A stretch of DNA of 64,000 nt from the NCBI RefSeq assembly GCF_014270105.1, contig NZ_JACNMF010000002.1, positions 124,001 to 188,000 of the forward strand, read 5' to 3'. Under the pieces are notes generated by a model. That model worked only from the letters and a program-made list of their open reading frames with translations, searched no databases and was not told the DNA's origin. Shown here in pieces: positions 52,557 through 60,680 of this stretch. The position numbers and the translations under genes are program-made. Position 1 is the first letter of the stretch, and each line of letters starts with the position of its first letter. The DNA is from Hyunsoonleella aquatilis. Its GTDB lineage: Bacteria > Bacteroidota > Bacteroidia > Flavobacteriales > Flavobacteriaceae.

Positions 52557-52637
52557 TTATACACACAACGTCTCGATTTCTTTCCCAAAAAAGAAATAAA
52601 AAAAGCTAAAGTATGTATAAAATGTTGTCGTTCTCAT
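52557..52637 (-). CDS. Phe/Tyr-rich leader peptide of the pheA operon
   Basis: A 26-codon ORF (ATG 52637 to TAA 52557), too short for routine gene calling. Residues 6-17 are F-Y-T-Y-F-S-F-F-Y-F-F-F, so 7 Phe and 3 Tyr in 12 positions. Codons 21-23 (ATC GAG ACG) contain the sequence that can pair with the left arm of the terminator hairpin 36 nt downstream. A stalled ribosome on the Phe/Tyr codons would leave that segment free (read-through); a ribosome at the stop codon would mask it (termination). The -33/-7 promoter ends 11 bp before the ATG, so the mRNA has almost no leader. Confidence 0.85.
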   Translation of the reverse strand: MRTTTFYTYFSFFYFFFGKEIETLCV

Positions 52638-52648
52638 AATTACGTCGG

Positions 52649-52678
52649 CTAAAGTAATTAATATTTCAAGAAATCAAA
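52649..52678 (-). promoter_or_regulatory. Promoter of the leader peptide-pheA operon
   Basis: On the minus strand TTTG (52678-52675), an 18-bp spacer and TACTTTAG (52656-52649), one mismatch to TAnnTTTG. Placed 11 bp before the leader ATG. Confidence 0.55.
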
Positions 52679-52759
52679 GCACTCCAAAACGTTTTTTTTG
52701 ACTTTTTAAAAAAGATTTAAAGAATTTACAGCAAAATTAGAATTGCATTATAGAATCGC

Positions 52760-52767
52760 TATTTTTG
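52760..52767 (+). promoter_or_regulatory. Candidate -7 element of gldA
   Basis: TATTTTTG matches TAnnTTTG. It overlaps an in-frame TTG at 52765, which argues for the ATG at 52786 as gldA start. No TTG at proper spacing. Confidence 0.45.
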
Positions 52768-52785
52768 ACAAAACAAATCAATCAA

Positions 52786-53679
52786 ATGTCTATTGAAGTC
52801 AATGGTGTTTCCAAATTGTACGGCAATCAAAAAGCCCTAAACAACATTTCATTCAACGTGGCACAACCTGAAATTGTAGGCTTTTTAGGCCCCAACGGCG
52901 CGGGCAAGTCCACTATGATGAAAATTTTGACCACTTACATCCAGCCCACCTCGGGCAATGTAAAAGTGAATGGTTTTGGTACCGATCAACGCCAAGATAT
53001 TCAAAAAAGTGTGGGATATCTGCCCGAACACAACCCTTTATATTTAGACATGTACATAAAGGAGTATTTAGCTTTTAATGCGGGCATTTACAAAATAGAC
53101 AATGCAAGAATTGCCGAAGTCATCGAAATGACGGGATTAACGCCCGAAATCCACAAAAAGATAGGCCAACTCTCCAAAGGCTATCGCCAGCGAGTAGGTT
53201 TAGCAAGCGCTTTATTACATGACCCGGAAGTTCTAATTCTGGATGAACCCACAACGGGATTGGACCCCAATCAATTAATTGATATCAGGAACCTTATCAA
53301 ATCCATCGGCAAAACCAAAACCGTTTTCCTGTCCACGCATATTATGCAGGAAGTGGAAGCCATGTGCGATAGGGTTATCATTATCAATAAAGGTGAGATT
53401 GTTGCCGATAAAAAACTGAAAGACCTTCGCAACGAAAAAGTCCAAACCGTAATTGTGGAATTTGATTACCGTGTGGAGGATGCCTTTCTTTTAAAGCTCC
53501 CAAAAGTTGAAAAAGTGGTAAACACCTATGATTTTGTTTACGAAATTACATTTAAGACCTCCGAAGACATGCGCTCCTATGTGTTCGATTTTGCGCACGA
53601 TAATCAATTAAAGATTTTACAACTCAATCAAAAAAATGCGAGTTTGGAGTCACTTTTTAGAGAATTGACATCAAAATAA
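52786..53679 (+). CDS. gldA: Gliding-motility ABC transporter ATPase GldA
   Basis: A 297-residue ABC ATPase: Walker A GPNGAGKST, signature LSKGYRQRVGL, Walker B VLILDEPTTGLD and H-loop STHIMQEV. Length and sequence match GldA, the ATPase of the GldAFG transporter required for flavobacterial gliding; gldF and gldG are not adjacent, as is common. An in-frame TTG at 52765 lies inside a promoter element. Divergent from the pheA operon leader. Confidence 0.9.
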   Translation: MSIEVNGVSKLYGNQKALNNISFNVAQPEIVGFLGPNGAGKSTMMKILTTYIQPTSGNVKVNGFGTDQRQDIQKSVGYLPEHNPLYLDMYIKEYLAFNAGIYKIDNARIAEVIEMTGLTPEIHKKIGQLSKGYRQRVGLASALLHDPEVLILDEPTTGLDPNQLIDIRNLIKSIGKTKTVFLSTHIMQEVEAMCDRVIIINKGEIVADKKLKDLRNEKVQTVIVEFDYRVEDAFLLKLPKVEKVVNTYDFVYEITFKTSEDMRSYVFDFAHDNQLKILQLNQKNASLESLFRELTSK

Positions 53680-53828
53680 TTTGGACTACCCTCATCAATC
53701 CCAGAAATTTTGTTGCATAAAATTAAAGTATGATAAAAATCATCTTCCCATAAACAACAAGGCTGTAATTTTGCCGAGCAAATCACAAAATAGTTATAGT
53801 TATTTTCTGGTTAAAACACATAAAAAAC

Positions 53829-53836
53829 TATCTTTG
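53829..53836 (+). promoter_or_regulatory. Candidate -7 element of pta-ackA
   Basis: TATCTTTG, exact match to TAnnTTTG, 21 bp before the pta ATG; the -33 region is poorly conserved. Confidence 0.5.
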
Positions 53837-53857
53837 TAAATCTACAAAATATCAACA

Positions 53858-55948
53858 ATGAGCAAGGGAATTTATGTAGCAACCATCGAACCCAACAGTG
53901 GAAAATCCGTGGTTGTTCTGGGCTTAATGCGCATGCTTTTAGGTAAAACTGCTAAAGTGGGCTATTTTCGTCCCATTATCGAGGACACGAAGGAAGGAGA
54001 ACCGGACAACCACATCAATACGGTAGTCTCCTATTTTGAACTGGATATTAACTACAAAAAGACTTTTGCTTATACGAGAAGCCAGGTTTTGGATCTGTAC
54101 AACAGAGGAAAATCCGGTGATGTCATAGACGAAATCATTAAAAAGTACAAACATCTTGAAGAACGTTTTGACTTTGTATTGGTTGAGGGCACTGATTTTT
54201 CGCATGAAAATTCTAGTTTGGAGCTTGATATCAATATTTTGATTTCAAAAAACCTTGGATTGCCCGTGATTATTGTTTCACAGGGGGATAAAAAAGAGCT
54301 TTCTGAGATTGTAGAAAACGTGCAATTAGCCCACGACACCTTTAAAGAAGAAGTGGACGTACTGTCAATTATGACCAATAAGATTGACCCCAAAGATGTC
54401 GGCACCCTAAAAGGGCTGATAAAGTCCCGAATCAATGAAGGCACGGACATTACCGTCATTCCTAAAATTGGCAGTCTGGCAAGCCCAACGGTTAAGGAAA
54501 TTGTTAGAAAACTAAAGGGTACGGTGCTTTTTGGCCAGGAAATGATCAACAATCAATCCGAAAACTACAGCGTGGGTGCCATGCAATTGCGCAACTACTT
54601 AACACATTTAAAAGAAAACGCGTTGGTGATTACCCCTGGCGATAGGGCAGATATAATTTTGGGAGCCTTACAGGCAAACATTTCGGCTAATTACCCAAAA
54701 ATATCCGGCATTATTTTAACTGGTGGCCTCATTCCAGAAAAACCCATACTTAGACTAATAGAAGGCCTTTCAAGCGTTGTACCGATTATCAGCGTAAAAG
54801 ATGGTACTTTTTTTGTCACCAATGCAATTGGCAAAATAAAATCCAGAATTTATGCCGAAAACATTGAAAAAATCGAAACCTCGATTGCTACTTTCGAGAA
54901 GCATGTAGATACCAATAAACTGGCGGAGGATTTGATAACTTTCAAGTCCGATATTTTTACTCCAAGAATGTTTCAGTACAATTTGTTACAACGGGCCTTA
55001 AAGGATAAAAAGCATATCGTTTTACCGGAAGGCTATGACGAAAGGGTTTTGAGAGCAGCGGTCCGGCTTATTGATGCGCACGTGGTGGATTTGACCCTAA
55101 TTGGAGAAAGAGAAAAAATACAGGAGCGCATTGACAAACATGACATTCCTTTGGACTTAAACACCGTTAATACTGTTTTTCCAATAGAATCTCCAGATTT
55201 TGAAGATTATGTTCAAACTTTTTATGAGTTAAGAAAGCACAAAAACGTTAATATGGATATGGCCAGGGATGCCATGTCCGACGTGTCGTATTTCGCCACA
55301 ATGATGATATATAAAGGGCATGCAGATGGAATGGTTTCAGGAGCCCTGCACACCACTGCACACACCTTAAGGCCGGCCTTACAATTTATCAAAACAAAGC
55401 CAGGCGTGAATATAGTATCCTCTGTATTTTTCATGTGTTTAGAAGATAGAGTTTCCATTTTTGGAGACTGTGCCATCAATCCGAATCCGAATGCCGAGCA
55501 ATTAGCAGAAATCGCGATTTCATCCGCTGAAACGGCCCGTAATTTTGGGGTTGAACCGAAAGTAGCAATGCTATCCTATTCCTCAGGTGCCTCCGGAAAA
55601 GGTGAAGATGTAGATAGGGTAAGAAAGGCTACCGAAATAGCAAAAGCCGCCGCCCCAGACCTTAAAATCGAAGGCCCCATACAGTACGACGCAGCCGTGG
55701 ATATGCGCATTGGAAAAAGTAAATTACCAGATTCTGAAGTTGCGGGACAGGCCAGCGTGCTGATTTTCCCTGATTTGAATACTGGAAATAATACCTATAA
55801 GGCCGTACAGCGCGAGACAGGTGCCTTGGCCATAGGCCCAATGTTACAAGGCCTAAACAAACCAGTTAATGACTTAAGTAGAGGCTGCACTGCTGATGAT
55901 ATTTATAGCACCGTAATCATAACCGCAATCCAAGCTCAAGATTTTTAA
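53858..55948 (+). CDS. pta: Phosphate acetyltransferase
   Basis: A 696-residue long-form Pta that interconverts acetyl-CoA and acetyl phosphate. An N-terminal P-loop-like dethiobiotin-synthetase domain (EPNSGKS, about 10-16), a DRTGG regulatory domain (about 220-330), and the C-terminal catalytic PTA domain (about 375-690; VLPEGYDERVLRAA, MLSYSSGASGKG, GPIQYDAAVD) are all present. It is followed 2 bp later by ackA, a classic pair for acetate overflow and activation. Confidence 0.97.
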   Translation: MSKGIYVATIEPNSGKSVVVLGLMRMLLGKTAKVGYFRPIIEDTKEGEPDNHINTVVSYFELDINYKKTFAYTRSQVLDLYNRGKSGDVIDEIIKKYKHLEERFDFVLVEGTDFSHENSSLELDINILISKNLGLPVIIVSQGDKKELSEIVENVQLAHDTFKEEVDVLSIMTNKIDPKDVGTLKGLIKSRINEGTDITVIPKIGSLASPTVKEIVRKLKGTVLFGQEMINNQSENYSVGAMQLRNYLTHLKENALVITPGDRADIILGALQANISANYPKISGIILTGGLIPEKPILRLIEGLSSVVPIISVKDGTFFVTNAIGKIKSRIYAENIEKIETSIATFEKHVDTNKLAEDLITFKSDIFTPRMFQYNLLQRALKDKKHIVLPEGYDERVLRAAVRLIDAHVVDLTLIGEREKIQERIDKHDIPLDLNTVNTVFPIESPDFEDYVQTFYELRKHKNVNMDMARDAMSDVSYFATMMIYKGHADGMVSGALHTTAHTLRPALQFIKTKPGVNIVSSVFFMCLEDRVSIFGDCAINPNPNAEQLAEIAISSAETARNFGVEPKVAMLSYSSGASGKGEDVDRVRKATEIAKAAAPDLKIEGPIQYDAAVDMRIGKSKLPDSEVAGQASVLIFPDLNTGNNTYKAVQRETGALAIGPMLQGLNKPVNDLSRGCTADDIYSTVIITAIQAQDF

Positions 55949-55949
55949 T

Positions 55950-57137
55950 ATGCAGGTACTCGTTTTAAACTCAGGGAGTTCATCTCTAAAATTTCAATTG
56001 TTTTCAATGCCTGATACTAGGATTTTGTGTTCAGGAATAATTGAGCGCATCGGTTTTGAGGATGCCATTTTCAAATTCAAAACAGATAAAGATACTATTG
56101 AAGTTGTGGAATCCATTCCCAACCATAAGGTAGGCCTAGAAATGGTTTCCAAACAATTGTTGGACAAAGATACTGGAATTATCAAATCAGCGGATGCTAT
56201 TGATATTGTGGGGCATCGTGTGGTACACGGAGGCAAGCATTTCAGCAATACAACTGAAATCACAGCAAACGTTAAAGCAAAAATCAAAGCTTTATCCTCT
56301 TTGGCTCCTTTACATAATCCTGCCAATTTGGAAGGTATTGAAGTTGCCGAGGCCATTTTTCCAAAAGCCAAACAGGTGGCGGTTTTTGACACAGCATTTC
56401 ATCAGTCCATTCCAGAACACGCCTATAAATATGCCATTCCTAATGAATATTCAGACATGCATAATATTCGGTTGTATGGATTCCATGGCACGAGTCATAA
56501 ATATGTGTCCGCGAAGGCCATCGAATACTTGGACAAAGCACATTCAAAAATCATCACAATTCATCTTGGGAATGGTTGTAGCATGACCGCCATTAAAGAT
56601 GGCAAAAGTATTGACCATTCGCTAGGGTTTTCGCCCGTAAGCGGTTTAATTATGGGTACACGCTCTGGAGATGTAGACCCTTCCATTATTTTTCATATGG
56701 CCGAACGTTTTAATCTCAGCCTTTCAGAAATCAATACCATTCTTCAAAAGAAAAGTGGTATGTTGGGATTGACAGGACACAGCGATATGCGAGAAATTCA
56801 GGCAAAAGCAGACAATGGGGACAAAAATGCACAACTAGCACTGGACATGAATGCCTATCGGATAAAAAAATATATCGGTAGCTATGCCGCGATTTTGAAC
56901 GGTCTAGATGCTATCGTATTTACTGCGGGTATTGGAGAAAATTCAATAGATATGCGCCGACGCGTTTGTAGTGAATTGAATTACCTAGGAATCGTCTTGG
57001 ATGAAGACAAAAACAAGGTAAGACCAGATAAACTTACAGACGTAAGTGCTGAAACTTCCAAAGTAAAAGTACTGATTATCCCCACCAATGAAGAGCTTGA
57101 AATCGCGAAACAGTCAGTGGAATTATTCAAAAATTAG
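55950..57137 (+). CDS. ackA: Acetate kinase
   Basis: A 395-residue ASKHA-fold kinase that makes ATP and acetate from acetyl phosphate. Motifs: VLVLNSGSSSLKF, GHRVVHGG, FDTAFH, YGFHGTSH, HLGNGCSMTAI, DTRSGDVDP-like MGTRSGDVDPSI, and FTAGIGENS. Complete length. It is translationally close to pta. Its last 15 bp overlap the 3' end of the convergent GIN lipoprotein gene, with no terminator between them. Confidence 0.97.
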   Translation: MQVLVLNSGSSSLKFQLFSMPDTRILCSGIIERIGFEDAIFKFKTDKDTIEVVESIPNHKVGLEMVSKQLLDKDTGIIKSADAIDIVGHRVVHGGKHFSNTTEITANVKAKIKALSSLAPLHNPANLEGIEVAEAIFPKAKQVAVFDTAFHQSIPEHAYKYAIPNEYSDMHNIRLYGFHGTSHKYVSAKAIEYLDKAHSKIITIHLGNGCSMTAIKDGKSIDHSLGFSPVSGLIMGTRSGDVDPSIIFHMAERFNLSLSEINTILQKKSGMLGLTGHSDMREIQAKADNGDKNAQLALDMNAYRIKKYIGSYAAILNGLDAIVFTAGIGENSIDMRRRVCSELNYLGIVLDEDKNKVRPDKLTDVSAETSKVKVLIIPTNEELEIAKQSVELFKN

Positions 57138-57872
57138 GCGTCCTTTGTAGAGTTCTTCAACCTCTACAACTGGTGGCCGGTTTACAGCTATAACATTTCC
57201 AGTACTGGATATTGTACCTGTTATTTCAGCCTGCGGATTAACCACCATATCATTGGAACCACGATTAAGTACCTCAACGTTTTGAGCAATTAAGTTCCGC
57301 CCCTCAAACCTTCCGTCGCCAGCAAAAAAAGAAACATTCAAATTATTTACCGAACCAGAAACAAAACAGCTGGACAACCCATTAAATGTCGCTCTAAAAG
57401 TGTTACTATTTACCTCGAGAATAAAATCCCCGACCGTAAAAGTACCTGGAGTATTAAAATCTTCAGACAGCACATTGATTTCAGGATAAGTCAACACGCC
57501 ATCAGATTTGATACTGTATTGGGTGGAACTTCGTATCTCTCGAATATTTGGTGAGGTGATATAAACTTTGGTAATGCCATAATCGCGAACGTAATTGCAG
57601 TTGTTATTATCCGTCAAGGTAATTCTTCCGTTTATGACCGACACCTCAACATCGTTCAATAGATTTTCACCGGTTTCTACAACCACCTTTTGTTCAGCAC
57701 CATCTTTCAGTATCAATTCTACATCGCGATTTACTAAAATCTTATCAAAAGATTCAACAATCAATTCCTTTTGAACCAGTGGCCCGGCAGTTTGAAAACA
57801 GTCGTTGGCATTTTCGCTGTCACAAGCAAAAACTAATAAAATTAACGATATGCAAGCTATTCTTTTCAGCAT
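57123..57872 (-). CDS. GIN-domain (DUF2807) lipoprotein
   Basis: A 249-residue lipoprotein. Signal peptide with lipobox LVFAC (Cys17) and acidic +3 residues (DSEN), then a head GIN domain: right-handed beta-helix type repeats about 35-220 (FDKILVNRDVELIL, VYITSPNIREIRSSTQ). It is bacteroidotal and surface-associated; the function is unknown. Its 3' end overlaps ackA by 15 bp on the opposite strand, and its start follows the VOC gene stop by 3 bp, so it is co-transcribed with VOC. Confidence 0.85.
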   Translation of the reverse strand: MLKRIACISLILLVFACDSENANDCFQTAGPLVQKELIVESFDKILVNRDVELILKDGAEQKVVVETGENLLNDVEVSVINGRITLTDNNNCNYVRDYGITKVYITSPNIREIRSSTQYSIKSDGVLTYPEINVLSEDFNTPGTFTVGDFILEVNSNTFRATFNGLSSCFVSGSVNNLNVSFFAGDGRFEGRNLIAQNVEVLNRGSNDMVVNPQAEITGTISSTGNVIAVNRPPVVEVEELYKGRLIFE

Positions 57873-57875
57873 AAA

Positions 57876-58274
57876 CTAAACTTCAGATGTATTACCCTTC
57901 TCATCCATCGGCAAGAATGGATTGAATGCTATTTCCCATAAATTTCCATCCATGTCTGCAACATAGCCACTATAGCCACCCCAAAACACTTCTTCAGCTG
58001 GTTTAACTATAGCAACCCTTTTTTGCTTCAAATCTTCAAAAATGGCATCCACTTCTTTTTTTGACCGTGCATTATAAGCCAGGGTAAAGCCTTTAAATCC
58101 GTTGCCCTCATGAGACACTTTGGCATCTTCGGCTAACTTCTCCCTTGGGTATAAGGACAACAAGATGCCATTCATTTGGAAAAACGAAATACCGTCATTG
58201 CTTGATTCGGTTTTCTTCCAACCAAATTTTTCTTCATAAAACTGAGTTGCCGATTTCAAATCGCTTACACCCAA
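57876..58274 (-). CDS. VOC (glyoxalase/bleomycin-resistance fold) family protein
   Basis: About 132 residues from the TTG at 58274. The fold has the paired beta-alpha-beta units: GVSDLKSATQFYEEKFGWK, FFQMNGILLSLYPREKLAED, FKGFTLAYNARSKKEVDAIFEDL and GYSGYVADMDGNLWEIAFNPF. The first beta strand (LTIVGLGVSDL) is encoded upstream of the TTG, where only CTG (58289) or ATA/ATT codons are available before the PagL-like gene's stop at 58304, so a non-standard start is likely. The substrate is unknown. Confidence 0.8.
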   Translation of the reverse strand: MGVSDLKSATQFYEEKFGWKKTESSNDGISFFQMNGILLSLYPREKLAEDAKVSHEGNGFKGFTLAYNARSKKEVDAIFEDLKQKRVAIVKPAEEVFWGGYSGYVADMDGNLWEIAFNPFLPMDEKGNTSEV

Positions 58275-58303
58275 ACCTACAATTGTCAGTCTCTGTTCTA
58301 TAA

Positions 58304-59404
58304 TTATAATCTTAGGCCAACCCCAAATTCAACCGCTTCTGCCCTAAATCCATGTGATTTTAAGGTTACGGCCCCAAACCACTTTTTGCCAAAATAGCGT
58401 TTTAATCCCGCTCTGATATAAGTTCGACCTTCAAATTCAAATGGATAATACACATAATACCCCACTTGGCTTAACAAGCTCAATTTGTTGATGAACAATT
58501 CGTGGCCAACAAACACGCCTACTCTTTTAAAGTCTTCATCACCTGAAACGTTTTCCTCAGGAAATGCCACGCTTCTAAATTTAATTAATTCCTTCAAAAA
58601 ATTAGAAAAGAACAGATCTGCCCCCAACTGCAAGGCACTTTTTCTATTGATACGTTTGTCGGCATAGGCCGATAAAATATAAAAAGGATATTGCCCACTA
58701 CCAATCAAGTCGCTTTCATTAACCCCTCCTCTGAATACCACATTGTATTTGATTGGTTCGGTAAATTTTCTGTCTGCTTTTCGGTCTAAAGTACGCTGAT
58801 ATTCCAGATTTTCGTCATCCAAATTATACGTTACCCCGACATTAAATGCAATAGTATTAGTGCCATTGTTCGGTGCCTTAACATTGGCGTTGGAATAGTG
58901 AATCAGGGAAAATCCAGCCTGCAACCCAAATTTATCAAAAATCCGTTCCTTTTTATACTGCAACATGGCATAAGTACTACTCATAAATGTAGAGCCGAAA
59001 GCCACATTCTTAAAGTTGGTTTCCCTGTCGTAAGGATTGGAATTATAGGCCATCCCCTGACCAATCCGAAGCATTAAATTCCGGTTGAAAAAGTAAAAAT
59101 TATAGTGGGCGTAAACCGAAAGGTTGTTTCCTAAAACAGAATTGTTAAAGTTTTGATAGGCTAATGAAAATCCTAAGTCTGGGTAGCCAAAACGTTGTTC
59201 CCAATCCTCGTAACCAAAGGTTTTTTTATTCCAGCTTACAATAATACCTTGGGGATGTTCCTGAATTAAATGCAGTATTTCATCGTTGTGAAGCCCAATG
59301 TAGCCTGAGAAATAATTGACATCCAGATAGGACGTATGGGTTTTGTCTTGCGCCAAACATACAGCACAAATCAACCACAACAGGCCGGTATAAAATAGCT
59401 TCAT
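58304..59404 (-). CDS. PagL-like (acyloxyacyl hydrolase family) outer-membrane protein
   Basis: About 366 residues, a signal peptide (about 1-18, ending CLAQ) and an outer-membrane barrel of the lipid A 3-O-deacylase/PagL family. The family His-x-Ser-Asn motif is present as LIHYSNANVKAPNNG. Pseudomonas PagL carries Glu 12 residues after the Ser; here that position is Asn (GTN), so catalysis is not assured. The C-terminal strand ends EFGVGLRL. Start at ATG 59404 rather than 59425 because the signal peptide begins there. Confidence 0.82.
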   Translation of the reverse strand: MKLFYTGLLWLICAVCLAQDKTHTSYLDVNYFSGYIGLHNDEILHLIQEHPQGIIVSWNKKTFGYEDWEQRFGYPDLGFSLAYQNFNNSVLGNNLSVYAHYNFYFFNRNLMLRIGQGMAYNSNPYDRETNFKNVAFGSTFMSSTYAMLQYKKERIFDKFGLQAGFSLIHYSNANVKAPNNGTNTIAFNVGVTYNLDDENLEYQRTLDRKADRKFTEPIKYNVVFRGGVNESDLIGSGQYPFYILSAYADKRINRKSALQLGADLFFSNFLKELIKFRSVAFPEENVSGDEDFKRVGVFVGHELFINKLSLLSQVGYYVYYPFEFEGRTYIRAGLKRYFGKKWFGAVTLKSHGFRAEAVEFGVGLRL

Positions 59405-59434
59405 TTTGGGGAATCTGTACTGCAAATGTACTAT

Positions 59435-60391
59435 TTAAAACAATGCTTTTGCAATGGCATGAATATTATCGCTCTTGCCCATTGAATAATAATGCAATAC
59501 AGGTACACCAAAATCCAACAGTTCCTTGGATTGCTGAATTGCGAATTCAATTCCAACCTGACGTACTGCCTTATTATCCTTGCAATCTTCGACGGCATCG
59601 ATCAAATCCTGGGGCAAATCTATTTTAAACACCTGTGGTAACAATTGCAAATGTCTCTTTACCGCAATCGGTTTAATCCCTGGAATAATGGGCACATCTA
59701 TCCCCATTTCCCGAGCCTTTTCCACAAACTCAAAATACTTTTGGTTGTCAAAAAACATTTGGGTCACCACATAATCCGCTCCGGCATCTACTTTGGCTTT
59801 TAAACGTTTTAAATCGGTGGCCAAGGATGGTGCTTCCATGTGCTTTTCCGGATAACCGGCCACGCCGATACAAAAATCGGAGTAATGCTCCACCTCAATG
59901 TCATCGTGCAAATATTTACCACGGTTTAAACTTGCAATTTGCTCCACCAATTCGCTGGCATAAGCATGCCCGCCATCACAAGGCTTAAAATAAGGTTCAT
60001 CCTTCATAGAATCGCCACGAAGAGCCATCACATTATCCAACCCTAAATAATGGCAATCCACCAACACATATTCCGTCTCCTCCTTTGTAAAACCACCACA
60101 CAACAAATGCGGAATCGCATCCACCTGATACTTATGCATAATGGAGGCACAAATCCCAACTGTTCCGGGTCGCATCCTGGTAATCCTTTTATCCAAAAGG
60201 CCGTTACCTTTGTCAATATATACATACTCCTCCCGCGAAGTGGTCACGTCAATAAACGGTGGTTTAAACTCCATCAACGGGTCAATGTTATTGTATAAAT
60301 CCTGAATATTCTTCCCCTTCTTCGGTGGAATTACCTCAAACGAAAACAACGTCTTTCCGTTGGCGTTCTTAATATGGTCTGTTACTTTCAT
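59435..60391 (-). CDS. metF: Methylenetetrahydrofolate reductase
   Basis: A 318-residue FAD-dependent TIM-barrel enzyme making 5-methyl-THF for methionine synthase. N-terminal FSFEVIPPKKGKN, DVTTSREEY, CASIMHKYQVDAIPHLLCGGF, ALRGDSMKDE, AGYPEKHMEAPS and VTQMFFDNQKY. Normal length. It lies downstream of the metH genes on the same strand, consistent with a methyl-cycle operon; a palindromic repeat ends 7 bp before its ATG. Confidence 0.96.
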   Translation of the reverse strand: MKVTDHIKNANGKTLFSFEVIPPKKGKNIQDLYNNIDPLMEFKPPFIDVTTSREEYVYIDKGNGLLDKRITRMRPGTVGICASIMHKYQVDAIPHLLCGGFTKEETEYVLVDCHYLGLDNVMALRGDSMKDEPYFKPCDGGHAYASELVEQIASLNRGKYLHDDIEVEHYSDFCIGVAGYPEKHMEAPSLATDLKRLKAKVDAGADYVVTQMFFDNQKYFEFVEKAREMGIDVPIIPGIKPIAVKRHLQLLPQVFKIDLPQDLIDAVEDCKDNKAVRQVGIEFAIQQSKELLDFGVPVLHYYSMGKSDNIHAIAKALF

Positions 60392-60398
60392 TCTACTT

Positions 60399-60418
60399 TC
60401 CTGCGAAAGCAGGAATCT
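60399..60418. repeat. Short palindrome TTCCTGC-GAAA-GCAGGAA
   Basis: Palindromic repeat 7 bp before the metF start codon on the minus strand, related to those at 6024 and 14921. Confidence 0.6.
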
Positions 60419-60444
60419 TATTTAGTTATACTTTTTTATTTTTT

Positions 60445-60536
60445 GGGCGTTACCCAAAGGGTCGGGCTTTCACTACTCGCTCTCTCCCGATAGCTATCGG
60501 GAGAGGAGCTCAAACATTCCGTTCAATCCCTAACGC
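60445..60536. repeat. GCGTTA-type modular repeat
   Basis: GGGCGTTACCC, a GGTCGGGCTTTCACTACTCGC module, CCCGATAGCTATCGGG and TTCAATCCCTAACGC. Forward orientation, between metF and metH2. Confidence 0.8.
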
Positions 60537-60650
60537 GCCACTCTTGCTCTTAAACCCATCCCTAGCCCATCTACGGAGGGGAACTGTTGCGGTTATCAGA
60601 CCCGTCAGGATTTAAAAAACTGATAGGTCTCACGCGCACGAGTAAGAGTC

Positions 60651-60680
60651 CCTCCCCTTCGGGGAGGTTAGTAGGGGCTT
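60651..60680. repeat. CCTCCCC-hairpin repeat overlapping the metH2 3' end
   Basis: CCTCCCC-TTC-GGGGAGG plus TTAGTAGGGGCT. It overlaps the last three codons and stop of metH2 and matches the element at 50367-50400. Confidence 0.65.

Noticed and set aside
60392-60667. SAM riboswitch before metF
   Set aside because: I looked for a conserved aptamer and found only repeats; metF is probably transcribed with the upstream metH genes, whose promoter is outside the window.
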